Positions 45,001 through 57,329 of a DNA stretch of 64,000 nucleotides are shown here, piece by piece. Source of the stretch: Paralichthys olivaceus (lineage: Eukaryota; Chordata; Actinopteri; Pleuronectiformes; Paralichthyidae); contig NC_091094.1 of assembly GCF_024713975.1 (NCBI RefSeq), positions 22,654,501 to 22,718,500 on the forward strand. The letters are read 5' to 3'. Made by a program: the position numbers and the translations under genes. Each line of letters begins with the position of its first letter. Position 1 is the first letter of the stretch. The notes beneath the pieces were generated by a model. The model ran no database searches. It had not been told where the DNA came from and saw only the letters and a list, made by a program, of their open reading frames with translations.

Positions 45001-48000
45001 CGCAAGGTAAGCTGCAAGGTTCAAAATATATTGTTCATGTTACTGCTTGATGTTTATTTCACTTTTGCAATTGTGTTGTTTTTTGTTAAATCAGGGACCT
45101 GGAAGTGGAGGCTTCCTGCAGCAGGGGTCGTACACTGACGTTCCTGAAAGCTTTGATGACACGTGCATGAGTTTTCAGGTAGGAAAAATTGCATGATCCA
45201 TGTGCATACTGTTCTCGCTGGAGGGTCATAAGGTAGAATGTACCATTTTTACATTTACCACCTTTTTCTCTTTAATGGTTAAAAAAAATTCTACAACATT
45301 AATATATTTTAAGTCAGCATTATTATTTTATATTAGTAAAATATAATTTACAGAAGCACAACTCTATTAAATACACCTCTTTCTGCTCATTCTAAGGTTT
45401 ATAGTCCACGTCAGATTTGTTCCAGTTTTTCCAAGTTTTCCACATTTAAATGCGAAGTGTTCACTTGTAGGTTGTAATTACTCTAACAGTAGTAGTATAA
45501 TGATGTGTTGGTGCTTTGACGATGAAGATGAATTTGATTTGGGTAAGTTCTAACATTGACTGTTTTTCTTTACAGAGTGAATTTGCAGACTCACAGGTAA
45601 CTTTTTATAAATGATGTTGATCAATTTATACCTGTGTTCACAGTTCTTAGTATTGTAGCTTTTCTTCCTCACACTCACTGATCATGTTTTATTTCCGCAG
45701 CACCAGAGTCTCAAAAGCAGTGATACAGAGAACTTCTCGGTCAACGTGGACGTTGAAGATGAGGATGATATGTCAACTGACGATGATGATGATGTGAGTG
45801 ATTTTTATTTTGAATGGCAATACAGAATAAACCAAAATCTCCTTTGTAACACTGACCCCCTCAACCTCAGGCTAGTAAAAGTTGGCTCTTTTAGAAAAGC
45901 ATAACTGGGGTAGTTTCTATACACATGACGATGTGTTCAGACCAAATGCAAACAATCAAATCAATAAATGGGGAAAGTAATCTGCAGATTAATCCAAGAT
46001 TAAAATACTCGTTATTTGCAGTTGGATACAAAATAGTTGAAAAAAGTTTCACCCCCACCCCCCAGTATAACAGTCAAAGTGTTTTTTTTTTTTTGTAATA
46101 CTTGCATAGTAACTTTTATAGTCTGGAATCAGTTCGTAAAAATCCTAACTAAAATGTTCAACCAAAAAACCCATATGTTTTTATTCCTTTATGGGTCATT
46201 GTAATTTAGGATGATGATAATAGTGAAAATAATAGTTAAAAATCACTGTGACTCTTGGAACATTACTGAGGTGTAAAATACTTATTTTAAGTTAAATTAA
46301 TAATTGGTAACTATAATGGTCCTTCATTTTGCCATTTATGTGACAAAATCATGAAATGATCTCTCTATTGTTAATGAAATTGTTTTGTGCTAAGTTTTCT
46401 TCTTCTTCTTCATATTCTCGTCTATAGTGGCATAAGAAGCGAAAGCGACGCTCGTGTGGAGAATGCAAAGCCTGTCTCTGCAGGAAAGACTGCGGCACGT
46501 GTGATTTCTGTGTAGACAAACCCAAGTTCGGAGGCAGCAACAAAAAGAGGCAGAAGTGTCGTCTACGGCAGTGTCAGAGGCAGGCGATGGTAAGACCATA
46601 ACAATTTTTAATAAATGTATTGTTTCTTACAGTAACGATTCACAAGGGTTAAATCTTTAGGTTACTTTCGTAACCCTGGTTCTCTGAGTGACATGAGTGA
46701 GATGTCTAACTATAGGGGGTGCTCCTTGCATATTCAAAGATGCACTCCTGATGCAACGTCACCAGTCATTCTTAACAAGCACCACTCTTTTCACCCCAGC
46801 AGCAAAAAGAGAAGTCTGGTGAGACATTTCGCTCATGCTAGTCAGATAACCGGGGTATGAAAAAAACCTAAAGTTCTCTTTCTTAGCATTCGTTTCTATG
46901 TCTTACTATGGGAGAGACTCCCATATTGTCAGACAAGCTGACTGACCGCCAGCCCTCTTAATGCAGACGTGTGGATGATGCAGATCTACCGAAGAGCCCA
47001 CACTCAGGACAGCTTGGGCCAGGCTTGAAGATGTGACATTCAATCTATAGACCCTTGCAAATGTGAGGGGCAAAGACCAGCTAACTGCAGTACAGATATC
47101 TTGGATAGAGACCCCCTTGAACTCAGCCCAAGAGGTTGCAAGACCCCTGATAGAATCTGCCCACAACCCAGTCGTAACCTGGAGGCCCTATCTAGAGTAG
47201 GCCAATGCAATGGCTTCCACTATCCAGTGAGAAAGTCTTGTGATATACTTGCCCCAATGGGGCTTAGCCCAGGACACAAACAACTGATTCCCTTTCCTAA
47301 AACTCCACATAAGTGTGCAAAGCACGGACCGATCACAGCATGTGTAGCCACTGCTCTTCCGCAGAGCTATAAGGTGGAGGCTCAAAGGGATGAGTAAGGG
47401 CTCACAGCACTACTACCAGCTCCCAAGAGTTTGGCTTGGAGATGAGCAGCAATCTTTCATAAAGCGACAAACCTTTGGGGGTGTTGGTCCGCCGGATTCA
47501 CGTCAAAGCCAGTTGTCCAGATAAGTGGCAAAGCGGATACCCTGTTCCCTGAGGGGCGTTGTAGCAATGTCAACAATTTTCCCAAACACCCTCTGGCTCA
47601 GTGACAGGCCAAATGGAAGTACAAGTTTTCCTGAAATGTGCCGTGGCAGGTGTTTTCTGCGAGAGACAGAGCTGCAAAGCCTTGTCCTCCTTTTTCTTCG
47701 CCTTGCACTACGTTTACATTGAAGCATGAGTGGAGCCGGATATGCCCTCGGGGACAATCGGCATGTCCATGTCTCCTTTTCATTATATGACAGATTGGTC
47801 AGATTCAGCTATCTCATCCTTTCTTGTAGCACAAACACCAACATGCACTTCCCAACCGCCTGTACAGCGCAGCGCTGGACACGCAGGCAGCTGTCCGCTA
47901 TTGTGGTGAACTTGTCAGGCAAGTCGGCTATGTCATCAAAAAGTTCTGCTTGGTATGCTAACAACATGTAGATGATGTTGGGAGTCCTTACCGTCAAGGC

Positions 48001-51000
48001 TTACGCTTTGTAAGCCTGTTTGTTCATGGTGGATTGGAAGTGGTCAGCTTTCATTGGCAGGGTTGTAACTCTGGATGAGGCAGCTGACAACCGTAGGGGA
48101 AGGCGGGCTGCCACCAGCGGCTCCATGAGTGGCATGCAGGCCATGGCATGTTTATCCATCCCTTCACGATGGTGGTGTAAGGGTTTTCTTCCAGGAGTTG
48201 GTGATTTCCTCGAGGACCTCCGAAACAGCGAGAGAAGCTGTCTCGCATCCTGTTAAGCTTCAGGTAATTTCTTCCCCTCGTAGCAGGACCTTGGGGCCTC
48301 TGCCACGACTGCAGGCCATGGAATCCCTAGTATCTCTGCAGCGTGGAACTGGCTCACCAGGACCCTATGCAGTGGCCAGGCTTGGAGAGCTAAGAGCCTG
48401 TGCAGGTGGTATAAAAGAAGAATCATAATCCTCGTCATCACCATCCATCACCAGACAAGTCTCGCTGTCAGACTCATCCTCCTCCTCGTAATCCAACAAG
48501 ATTCTGTAATTGTCTGTTATCCAGCATTGCCCCAGCACAGAAAATCTTCGGGGTATCCTACTTGTCCATGCCGGGTTGGGGTTTCTCAGGAGTGGCACAG
48601 GAAAGGATTGGGTCCCTCTCAGATTGGCTAGCTTGGCGGGCTAGTCTTTGGTGGAGACTCTTCGCTCTGAAGCAAATGCGGGCGCACAAGTCAGGGTGGC
48701 TGATGGCAGTGTTGGTATGGTCCAGCCCGAGTCAAGCGGAGCAGACATGGTGTATGTCCTTGTTTGAAATGTTATATCCACAGGTACACAGGCGAGGGGT
48801 ATCACCTTGCTTGGCAGCTGGATTCCATTTAGCTGGGTATGCTAAAGGAAGGCAAATTATCTGGAATAATAACTCTTACTGTCAGCTAATTTCAGTGGGC
48901 AGGCAGTGTGGTAACCGCAGGCTCCCAGTGCAGTTAGCTTGCTTGAAGTGCAGAGTTAACGTGCTAGCTAGTTTAGAATAAAACTATACCCATGTTGACT
49001 CTTGCAACTAGCATCTGGTGATAGAGGTGTCCATTCCGGTCTAAGGACAGTAGTTAGATATCATCAACGCATGTCAGAGTAGCTTGCTTCTGAAGCGAGA
49101 AAAGGTGTTTTTTATGATGGGTGATGTTGCATCAGGAGTATTTAATGTGCGGGACGCAGACGCCACTCATGGCTGTCGTAATGGTACAAGTGCTTCTGCG
49201 AAGACGTGAGGTGCCGTATCCCATAGTGAGACATTGAAACGAATGCTAAGAAAGAGAACTGAATATTTCTGTGCTTCTGTTGGACAGAGGCACCTACTGC
49301 CCTTCCAGATGGGACAAGGAGACTTTGGGCCAGATGGTCCGATGACTCCGGGTAGGCCACGACCTCACTACACATACAGTCGTAAGTCGAATTTAAAGAA
49401 AAACAAAGGGCAAAATTTCGGCTTGGACTTCACTGACAATGAAGACGATGACTTCCAACCAGTGAGTGCACAGTGATTTTGCTGTTAAAATCTTTTAATT
49501 GTTCAGTAAGAGAGTTTCAGTGCAGATAAAAGGTTAATTTCCTTTTTGTTGTTTTAGATAAGTTGGAGCACTGAGCCTGCCAGGGGTAGCAAACACAGTG
49601 AACTGAATGTGAGAAACTAATCTTCTATGCAGGTTTGAAAATAGATCATATGTGTCCAAAGCAAATCTTCAAACCAAACAGCTTGTCACTTATTTTTGTC
49701 TTTCAGCCACTGAATTACTCAAATCCGGAACAGCGGAATGGACTGTCTGAGAGAGTGCCTCACGTCAGCCATCATAACTACAGTCAGCTAGTAAGTTTAC
49801 ATTCATCCTTCTCTTTAGCAGTTTTTAGACATGGCCTTTGGAAAAAATTGTCTTCGGAGTTTACTCAGAGCCTTTTACACATGCACAACACAACGGTAGG
49901 GTTCTCTGCACAGGCGCATTTACAACCGCAACAAATCCTCTGCATTATTCAGGAGCAGCCTTGTGCTAGTGACATATTAATTCTGTTGCGTAGATCGCAG
50001 GATTTTACCTGACAACACCACAGACACCATCTAACAAACTCACATATTCGTTGGTGTCTTCTACGGATTGCCTCTGCTTTTTATTATCAGGAGATATTAG
50101 TATTCTTTTTGTTCTTTTCATTTTTCCATCTGACACGCATTACAAACATCAGAGTGCGACCTAAAATCTTTGAAGTGCGACAAAACACTGGTGCGCCACA
50201 CATTTAGCTTGTCTGGCTCTGTATTTGATCGAGTCGTGTCGCTTCCTCATTTAATCTCCTCTGCACTCAGACACACAGGCCCCAGGCTGCCCCCGCCCCC
50301 ACTCACTTGCACATTTATACGTGGACACTGAAGCAGAGATGAAAGAGGAGAGGTGGTAAGCGAGGCGGTAAGCGAGGCGGTAAAAGTCAAACAGTGGCAA
50401 CAAATAGTTCGAATACAAGGTTTCGAAACGTACCACGCCTAATGATTAGCTCCGCTGATTCCGGATCGGAGCAGAAGCACCGGTTGGTTTGTAGCATGTC
50501 AGAGTCATGTCTTGGTGTCCTTCCACCTCACTACTGCTGACCCCCTCATTTTACACTTAAACAATAAACACCAACAGTTATCAGAAGTTAAACATAATGT
50601 AAGTTAAGTTTGTGTTTGTTTGATTTGATTTGATCCAGAAATCATTAGACACCCGGCGTATTTAAAGACATTGAAAATGTGACAAGCACATTCACACAAA
50701 CACACGAAATCCTAGTGGAAGGGTCTTGTGGAGACAAACACTTAACCCACCCCTCCATCGGCATAGTGGTGAGTAGATGATATGTGAACTTCAGTTTTTC
50801 GGTGAACTATCCCTTTTAAATATTTTGAATTCTCATTCAAACATCAGACTTAATATTCTTTAGAATTAAGAATTAAATTATCGCTCTTTAATAGGGTGTA
50901 ATTGCATGATTATGCTATAATATTTTCAATATACCAGTTGTATCAAATGGTTTCACAATGATAACAATAATATCATCTATCGCAATACTTTCTGGGACAA

Positions 51001-53494
51001 AATATGGTTCAACAAAATTTGTTGTTGTGAAAGGCCTACCTTAATATTTTTAATAATGCACCAGGTTAGATATTTTCTTGCAGTTTACAGTTTTAGTTCT
51101 CTGAGAATTTATTTCATATCCAGGCAAAATTGGCTTTGTACAATGAAATATCCTTAACTGAATCAATATTAAATTGAAGCGGGAATCGAATCGAGACCTT
51201 CGGAATCGAAACGATTTTGGGAATTAGTGGCAATACCCAGCCCTTAAGAAATTACCAATTTATATGGGATCTATCAAGAAAAGGTATAATAGCTGTATTA
51301 TTGAGGCACAGTGAAAATCTTTGGGTGCACCTAAATTATGTGCTGGTGCATCTAAATGAAAAAGCTCTGTGAACAACCAATAAAGAGCTTGTCTGGGGCC
51401 CTGCCTAATTGGTGGTAGAGTGGCTGTGTTTTAAGTTCAGGAGCCTTTTCCTTGAAATGTCACAGGTCTCATGGAAGTATTTGCACTATTCTCTTATTTC
51501 CAGACAAATAATTGCTGCCCAATGGTTATATTCACTGCACCTGACTGATCATGAGCCATCATGGCTGTTTACACTTCCCCTCACAACTGCTCATGGCATC
51601 ATGATCATTTCCTTATATATCTGTTCTATTGTTCTGTGGCTCCGGCTCTGCTCAGTGATTCCAGGCCTGGATCCAAACTCTGTGCGTTTGTGTTTTATAC
51701 CGTGTATTACACTGTTACACTGATACACTGTTCCATTTGGGGTCGCAACATTTTTTTGCATCAGGTGTGCTTGTGTAGTTGGAGAGGCATGCAATCTTAA
51801 TCGAGAGGAGTAGGATGTGCACCAGCGGCCCTTCCCATATTTTTGATGCAGTTGAGCCAGAGACGTTGCAGTTTTATGGCGTTCTTCTTGTACACTTGGC
51901 TCCAGGCCACCCACAAAAATTAATTTGATCTCCTTGTAAAAGATGCATATCGCTGCCAAGCTGTTTGCTCTCTCCACTTGTCACTGCTCTCTTCTTGGCT
52001 GTCCTTCAGTTTCCTTTCCTGTGCTTATTTGTTTTGCCATTTCCTCTATTTAGATTGGAAATATCTGATGCTCTGAGATACATTACCCATACCCTACGTA
52101 ATCTGTCACTACCCGACCCTGATCATAGGTCATCAATGTGGATAGACATTGTATAAGGACACATGTTTTGGTGATTTTAAATTGAGCTAAACATTTTTTA
52201 ACAATCTAATCTTATCCAAGATCCTAAGAAATCCAACCCTAAACCAGCTTCAGGCTGATGAGACACCAACCTTCTTTCTGCACAGCAGAAGGCAACCTTC
52301 TTTGCTCATTTTCTTGTCCTGACCACTGTCACCATCATATTGTACCACAAAAGTCCCCGCCTCACCTCCATCTTCACAGTTCATAAATGAGGGTTTGCAA
52401 GTGTTTCTGGTCGATGTCAGTAACTGTTTTACATCAGTGGCTGCCTGGTTCTATATATTGGCCAGGCCAGCAGGCTGTAATGTAATTCTTTCATGCAAGA
52501 TATAAAACAAACATTACTTATATTTCCAGGACAACTGAGCCAGCGCTACACCAAAGTTGGTCTCTACTCATTATGTGTTTGCATCCCTGTGTAAAATGCT
52601 GAGCTGGTATCTGAGGTTTTTACTCATGCTGTGATTTGATACATGATCCATTATCAAACATATATTTCATCTCATACTCTGTTCCAAGCTGATTTCATAC
52701 ACTTTGATGTAGCTTTAATTACATTTTACTTCATCTTAGCTTCAATTAGGATTTTATACTTTAAATTATGCATGAATTATACATTGAGTTTTGACTGACA
52801 GTAGATTTATTTAAAGGTTTAGCTCATGAATTTACCCTCACCATTCCAGGACCAGCAAAGGAGATCAGGCAGAGATGGGGTAAAGCCCTTTGAAGATGAT
52901 GATGAAGACGATGAGGACGAGGAAGAGGAGTTGCCCATGGTGAGTGTCCTGCTGAGACTGTTGATGTTGGTTCTTTGAATAACAGAGGAAACAAACATTT
53001 TGTGTATTTGTTTTCTGCAGATCACACAGATCTACAGTTTGGCTGATAATGCAGCAGGAAGTGGTACTGACATAGAAAACCAGCTGATGAAACTGCTACA
53101 CTCTTTACGAACCTCTGTGCTACCAATCTTATGGTATGCCATCATGGTCGAGGGCCCACAGCTGCAGGTCATCCAGTGTTCCAAACAGTCTAACATGACA
53201 GACACCATGGTGCTCATCGACCCAGGCTTCTTCTATCAGGTGACTGTCCAGAAGCAGCCACTGCTCCCCACCCACCCGCTGTACGACAACTACCCTGCAC
53301 GCTTAACCTCAGTGACTGAGGTGGTCAATCTGCTTCTGGGCCTGGAGAAATATGCTGTGTGCCAGGGTCTGTCCCCCAAAGAGTCATCACCTAAAAAAGA
53401 CCCCATCGTATTAGAACGTGCATCAACGTGTGATTTCTTGGTGAAGAGGAACGTGAACATCTGTAGTCACTGCAGAGCGCTGCAAGGACTTTAA
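42099..53494 (+). CDS. mbd1: Methyl-CpG-binding domain protein 1
   Basis: This transcriptional repressor binds methylated CpG through its MBD and unmethylated CpG through a CXXC finger. Coding exons are 42099-42496, 42827-42967, 43257-43398, 43728-44011, 44134-44216, 44355-44398, 44866-45006, 45095-45178, 45576-45596, 45701-45793, 46428-46589, 49288-49461, 49558-49608, 49707-49790, 52850-52939 and 53021-53494. Total 821 aa, in phase throughout. Residues 1-145 are an acidic Pro/Glu-rich extension. MBD is at about 146-215 (LGEGWKRKEVIRRSG, DVYYMSPKGDRVRSRVEL). A Cys pair block CARCGISFTG begins at about 324. A first CXXC finger without KFGG spans 365-411, and a second with KFGGSNKKRQKC spans 478-531. 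Acidic linkers follow, then the conserved C-terminal domain at 665-821 starting ITQIYSLADNAAG, which in mammals binds ATF7IP. Mammalian MBD1 starts at the MBD itself. Confidence 0.94.
46655..49262 (-). mobile_element. DIRS-type retrotransposon, broken fossil, antisense in an mbd1 intron
   Basis: This is a tyrosine-recombinase retrotransposon of the DIRS group, about 2.6 kb, roughly half the usual 5-6 kb. On the minus strand the parts come in family order: a gag-like acidic stretch near 48.6-48.36 kb, reverse transcriptase near 47.76-47.50 kb (PFGLSLSQRVFGK motif), and the end of the tyrosine recombinase near 47.39-46.9 kb. Inverted repeats typical of the group are seen: 46876-46915 is the near-perfect reverse complement of 49219-49258 (shared TTCTCTTTCTTAGCATTCGT). 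The left outer end starts near 'aggttactttcgtaaccctgg'. It is broken, internally deleted, with several breaks. The moderate divergence of its repeats suggests an old but not ancient insertion. Confidence 0.8.
49791..52849 (+). other. mbd1: Large mbd1 intron 14
   Basis: 3.06 kb with no exon found. It is rich in worn repeat sequence. The stretch 51070-51245 ends 'gaatcgaaacgattttgg...caatacccagccc', wording I know, read on the minus strand, from a common fish element that begins 'gggctgggtattg'. Its far end was not found. Open frames at 51409-51977 show no homology I can name. Confidence 0.55.
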
Positions 53495-53658
53495 CTTCAG
53501 CACAGACTGCAGAAAATCTCTGACCACATTGGAAACAACCGATTCGCTGGTGCAACTATGTGCCATTTATTTGTCTTTGTTCCGTTTTATATATTTTTTT
53601 AGCCTTAGGTAGTAATATTTATATATATATATATATATATGACATACTGGAGATTTAC
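53495..53658 (+). other. mbd1: mbd1 3' UTR start
   Basis: This is the 3' untranslated region up to the hAT insertion. It contains a (TA)10 run at 53621-53640. No AATAAA occurs before the insertion, so the transcript probably runs through the element. Candidates beyond it are ATTAAA near 54336 and AATAAA at 55389. Confidence 0.5.
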
Positions 53659-53666
53659 GTCTGGAC

Positions 53667-54134
53667 TAGGGCTGCACGATATATCGAAATCTATCGTGGG
53701 CTGCTGTGTGTGTGTAAGCGCATCTCTCTCTATCTCTCTCTCTCTCTCTCTCTCAGCTGACATCTCTGACCCGTTACACTTTAAAAGTTTGTTTGTCGCC
53801 ACAATATCAACACTGATAATCACATAATGATTGATTCTTTTATTGATGAGTCAAAACTTTATTTAGAGCAGGGCGAGCAGTCATCAGCTGCTCGCTCGTT
53901 CTTTTCCTCTCTCTCTCTCCCTTGCTTTCTCACACACACTGTGATAGGACATGTTTATGTTTATATGTCTGCACCCCACTTGGTGGTGCTGTGAGCCTTC
54001 TCCTGGCTGTGGAGGTGTCTGTGATGTCTGCTTCAGTAGCAAGGGACTGTTTATTTTTTGCAAGTCATATCGTCATCACGATATTAAACAATGTTATCGC
54101 ATATCACATGTTTTCCAAGTATCGTGCAGCCCTA
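53667..54134. mobile_element. Non-autonomous hAT element with 8-bp target duplication
   Basis: The 468-bp element starts TAGGGCTGCACGATA and ends TATCGTGCAGCCCTA, perfect 15-bp terminal inverted repeats. It is flanked on both sides by GTCTGGAC (53659-53666 and 54135-54142), the 8-bp duplication expected of hAT transposition. It holds a (CT)n run near 53726-53756 and no transposase. It sits about 170 nt after the mbd1 stop codon, so probably within its 3' UTR. Confidence 0.92.
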
Positions 54135-54142
54135 GTCTGGAC

Positions 54143-55600
54143 TGTAATAGTATGATGTCATTATTTGAAAACGTTCCCAGAGCAGTGATGATAAATCAGG
54201 CATGTTTCTTCTCTGATGGTCTGTGTATGGCTTCTTATCTTGTCAGTTATGTCAGTATGGGCAGTGTGATGGGTGGAGCTAAAAGCAATGTATGAGCCAA
54301 ACTTATACCAGAGGACTATTTCCCCCTCAACTTCATTAAAAAAATAATAGGAAATTTAATGCCACATTTTTTTGTGTTGTGCTTTTTGTGTCAACATCGG
54401 CTGAAATGAAATTGATAGAATCAAAAAGCAGTAGCCTTAAGTGTTGACAAGATAAATGATGTTTGCATTTTGCCCTGGTTTTCCATTTATTACTAATAAT
54501 TTGTTCTAAATATCAATATGACAGACATTGAATGTATAAAATGCAGAAAGAAACAAAAGCATTTTCAGTATATTCAATATCACATAAAGCATTAGGGTCA
54601 GTCACGATGACCCACATGCCTCCATGACAGAGATAGTAAACGGTGTTCACACAACAGATGCGTCGTCCTCGGTGAAGAAAAAGCTACCTATAAAGAAAGA
54701 CTCATTGGAGGTAGTGATTGCCCAAAGACATGAGGATGGTACTGTGGTCAGATGGGCTCCTGGAGTCCAGACATCAGGTCTCTCAAACATTTATGACTCC
54801 CTATAATCTCAGAGGATGAGTTTTGGAAAGAATTACAACCCCCAACATAGTATTGACTCAACAGGAGTCTTACTTAAGTAGTGTATTTTTCCAGATTATC
54901 CCTGCTAAAACTTTTAGTTAAATGCACTGTATTTACGAAGCAGTACAGCTGTGTTAAAATGAAAACATCTGCCCTGATCCTAAGTCAAAACCCAGACAAA
55001 GGCCACGTTCTTCATCAGTTTGTGATGCTTTTGCACTTAATTTGACATAGGTTGCTGAAATATGCTAAAATGTGTTTTGGAAATTGAAATCTGGTTAAAA
55101 CTGGTGTTGTGGACAGAAGGCATTGTTTTTTTTTTACACCCCATCCCCTCCATTGAGTAAGTTGGTGGTTTTATTTTAACAATGTGAGAGCTTATGCATT
55201 CATAACATATCAGATTTATTTTGTGTTCGAGGTTTCCTCAATTAACTGTGCAAATGTTGAAGTTATGTTTGAGGTCTGTCCATTATTCTTTTTTTGAACT
55301 ATTATTTAGTTTTAAATTTTCATACAAATTAAAATTAAATGAAACAGATTGTTGACTCCCTGTTGTTGCCTTTTTGAAGGCATTGTTAAATAAACCTTTC
55401 ATCCTGAGCTCTTTTCGAAATATGTCCGATGGACTTGGTATAACAACATGGCCAGTGTGTTTGAGTTGAAGCAGCTCTGATGTCCATAGTTCATTTTCAG
55501 GGGTGTTTTATGAAAGATTTATGAAGCAGCATTTCTAATGCATTACTATTAAAATGCTTTTAATGTATTTCAGAATGAGGCACTAAACAACGTTTTTACT
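54143..55600. other. Downstream flank of mbd1
   Basis: AT-rich, with no exon or named repeat. The 60-residue open frame at 54624-54806 has no recognised homology. An AATAAA at 55389-55394 could serve mbd1 if its 3' UTR is long. Confidence 0.4.
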
Positions 55601-55639
55601 TTTAGTTTGTAATCTATTTTTGGTGTTTTTTTCAATGAC

Positions 55640-56830
55640 GGTTATTAGCATGTGCAAGTTTCACAAACAGAAATACATTAGCTTAGCTTTTTAAAGTAGA
55701 TAAACATTTCCTGCACCTACATGAAATACTGTTATTTTACAGTTTAAAAAAAGAATACTGTGATACTGAGTTCATAACTTAAATTCATAGCAAGGTTTTC
55801 AGCATCATTGAGCATGTGCCTATATGCAACAAATCATGAGCATTATCTGTGTTGCGTGGATTAAGTGTTCATTCTTAGTTACACATTTATAAACTTCACT
55901 AAACGTATTATTTTGAGTTGAAAATATGCAGGTATACATTTCATTTTCGACAGCACTTACCTATACATTTAAAATTGTTCGCTTTTCAAAGTAGATAAAC
56001 ATTTCTTTTAGCTGTACTAAATATTATTTTACTGTTGTAAGAGGACATTTTGGCAGCCAACCCTCAGGGGAACCGCTGGTTATATACATTCCTTCATGCT
56101 TTTTTAAAAAAGAATTCAGCATCATTTTTTAATCAGATTTATTGTTCAGGCCAGCATGTGCGAGTAGCAGAAACAGAAAATACATTTTACATATATTTTT
56201 TATCTATATAAACTGCTATTTTATGAACTGTATTAATTTGAGTCATTTTCTGGATGGACAATTCAATTTAGATAGCTAATGTTAACAGATTTGGTTTATG
56301 TTGTACATTATTAAGTTTAAACTTTTTAAAGTAGATAAATATCACCTTCACTTACAATTGTAAAATTTTTACTTTTAAAGTGGGAAATGTGTTGGTTGTC
56401 TTCAGACCATATTGTATAAACAAGTATTCAGGCTGTTTTTTAAAATTTGGAATAACACTTAATATATATACTAGCATGCGTGAGTTTAATAAACAGAAAT
56501 AAATTAGGATTAAGTATAATAATAGAAAATACATATGTGTGTATGTGTGCGTATTTATTACTGTAATCTTGATTTCAGGGAAACCGCTTATATTTAACAT
56601 GCTAATGTGTTTTTGTAAGTATTCAGCGACACTTTTCAATCAAGTTTAATGTTTAATGGGTATACGAGCATGTGTAAAAATACATGTATTTGTTTTAAGT
56701 ATACTGATAGAAAAAAAATGTGTGTGTGTGAGTATAAATGTATATATATATATTTTTTTTAAATTATTTTAAATTTCTGTTATTTTCATTTCAGGGGAAC
56801 CTCTTGAGTTGATGCTGATATGTGTTGTTT
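55640..56830. repeat. Diverged, irregular tandem repeat block
   Basis: Several phrases recur in the same order and orientation. 'agcatgtgc.agt..ca.aaacagaaata' occurs near 55649, 56152 and 56473, with a weaker fourth near 56668. 'ttaaagtagataaacat' occurs near 55693, 55988 and 56325. 'caggggaacc' or 'cagggaaacc' occurs near 56067, 56576 and 56793. Spacing varies from about 200 to 510 bp, so units are partly deleted. No protein potential was seen. Confidence 0.65.
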
Positions 56831-56879
56831 CCAGTGTTGGGCGACGCTGACACATGAGTCCATTGAACATCTGGAGAAG

Positions 56880-57329
56880 CACAGCAGTGTGAGTGGAGGA
56901 ACACACTGAGGGCACGGAACATCTGGGCGGGGCAGCTGGGACAGCGGCTGTGTGGGAACCTATGGTGTAAACACTGGGTTCCATCCGGGGCAGGAGGGGA
57001 CGAGGCTCTCTGCCCGCTCACAGCAGCTCTGCTCGGCTCAGATGCGCAGCGGCCCGACGCAGCAGCAGCAGCCAGCAGCAGGAGCAGCGGAGGAGAAGAA
57101 GAAGGAGGAGGAGGAGGAGGTCTGGAGGCTGCTGGTGAATTACAATTGAGATACGAAGCCACAATGAACCCAGAGGGTTATCACGCGTACCGACGCACGG
57201 TTCAATAATTAATCGCCGTCTTCCCTGGGATGGTTTCCTCCTGTGGTCCGACGCGGGGATGATTTTTCTCGGCTTGGTTTTGCCACAGAGGACCGCGGAG
57301 ACCTCGGAAGGCATCGGTCATGCTCTCCG
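56880..57329 (+). other. ccdc120: GC-rich promoter and probable untranslated first exon of ccdc120
   Basis: CpG-rich sequence with a CAG/GGAG-rich stretch (57055-57125) ends at the donor CTCCG|GTAAGAG. An ATG at 57320 reads three codons and one base to the donor. The first downstream acceptor that leads to ccdc120 coding sequence is at 63584. The 5' limit is not known. Confidence 0.5.

Noticed and set aside
54624-54806. 60-residue open frame downstream of mbd1
   Set aside because: No homology, no splice partner found, and AT-rich surroundings. Probably chance.
56952-57149. Gln/Glu-rich open frame as the N-terminus of ccdc120
   Set aside because: It ends in a stop before the donor, and the family's MEVKGQL start is found at 63627.
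57018-57314. Leu-rich 98-residue minus-strand frame in the ccdc120 promoter region
   Set aside because: It is a by-product of GC-rich CAG/GAG repeats in a probable 5' untranslated exon.
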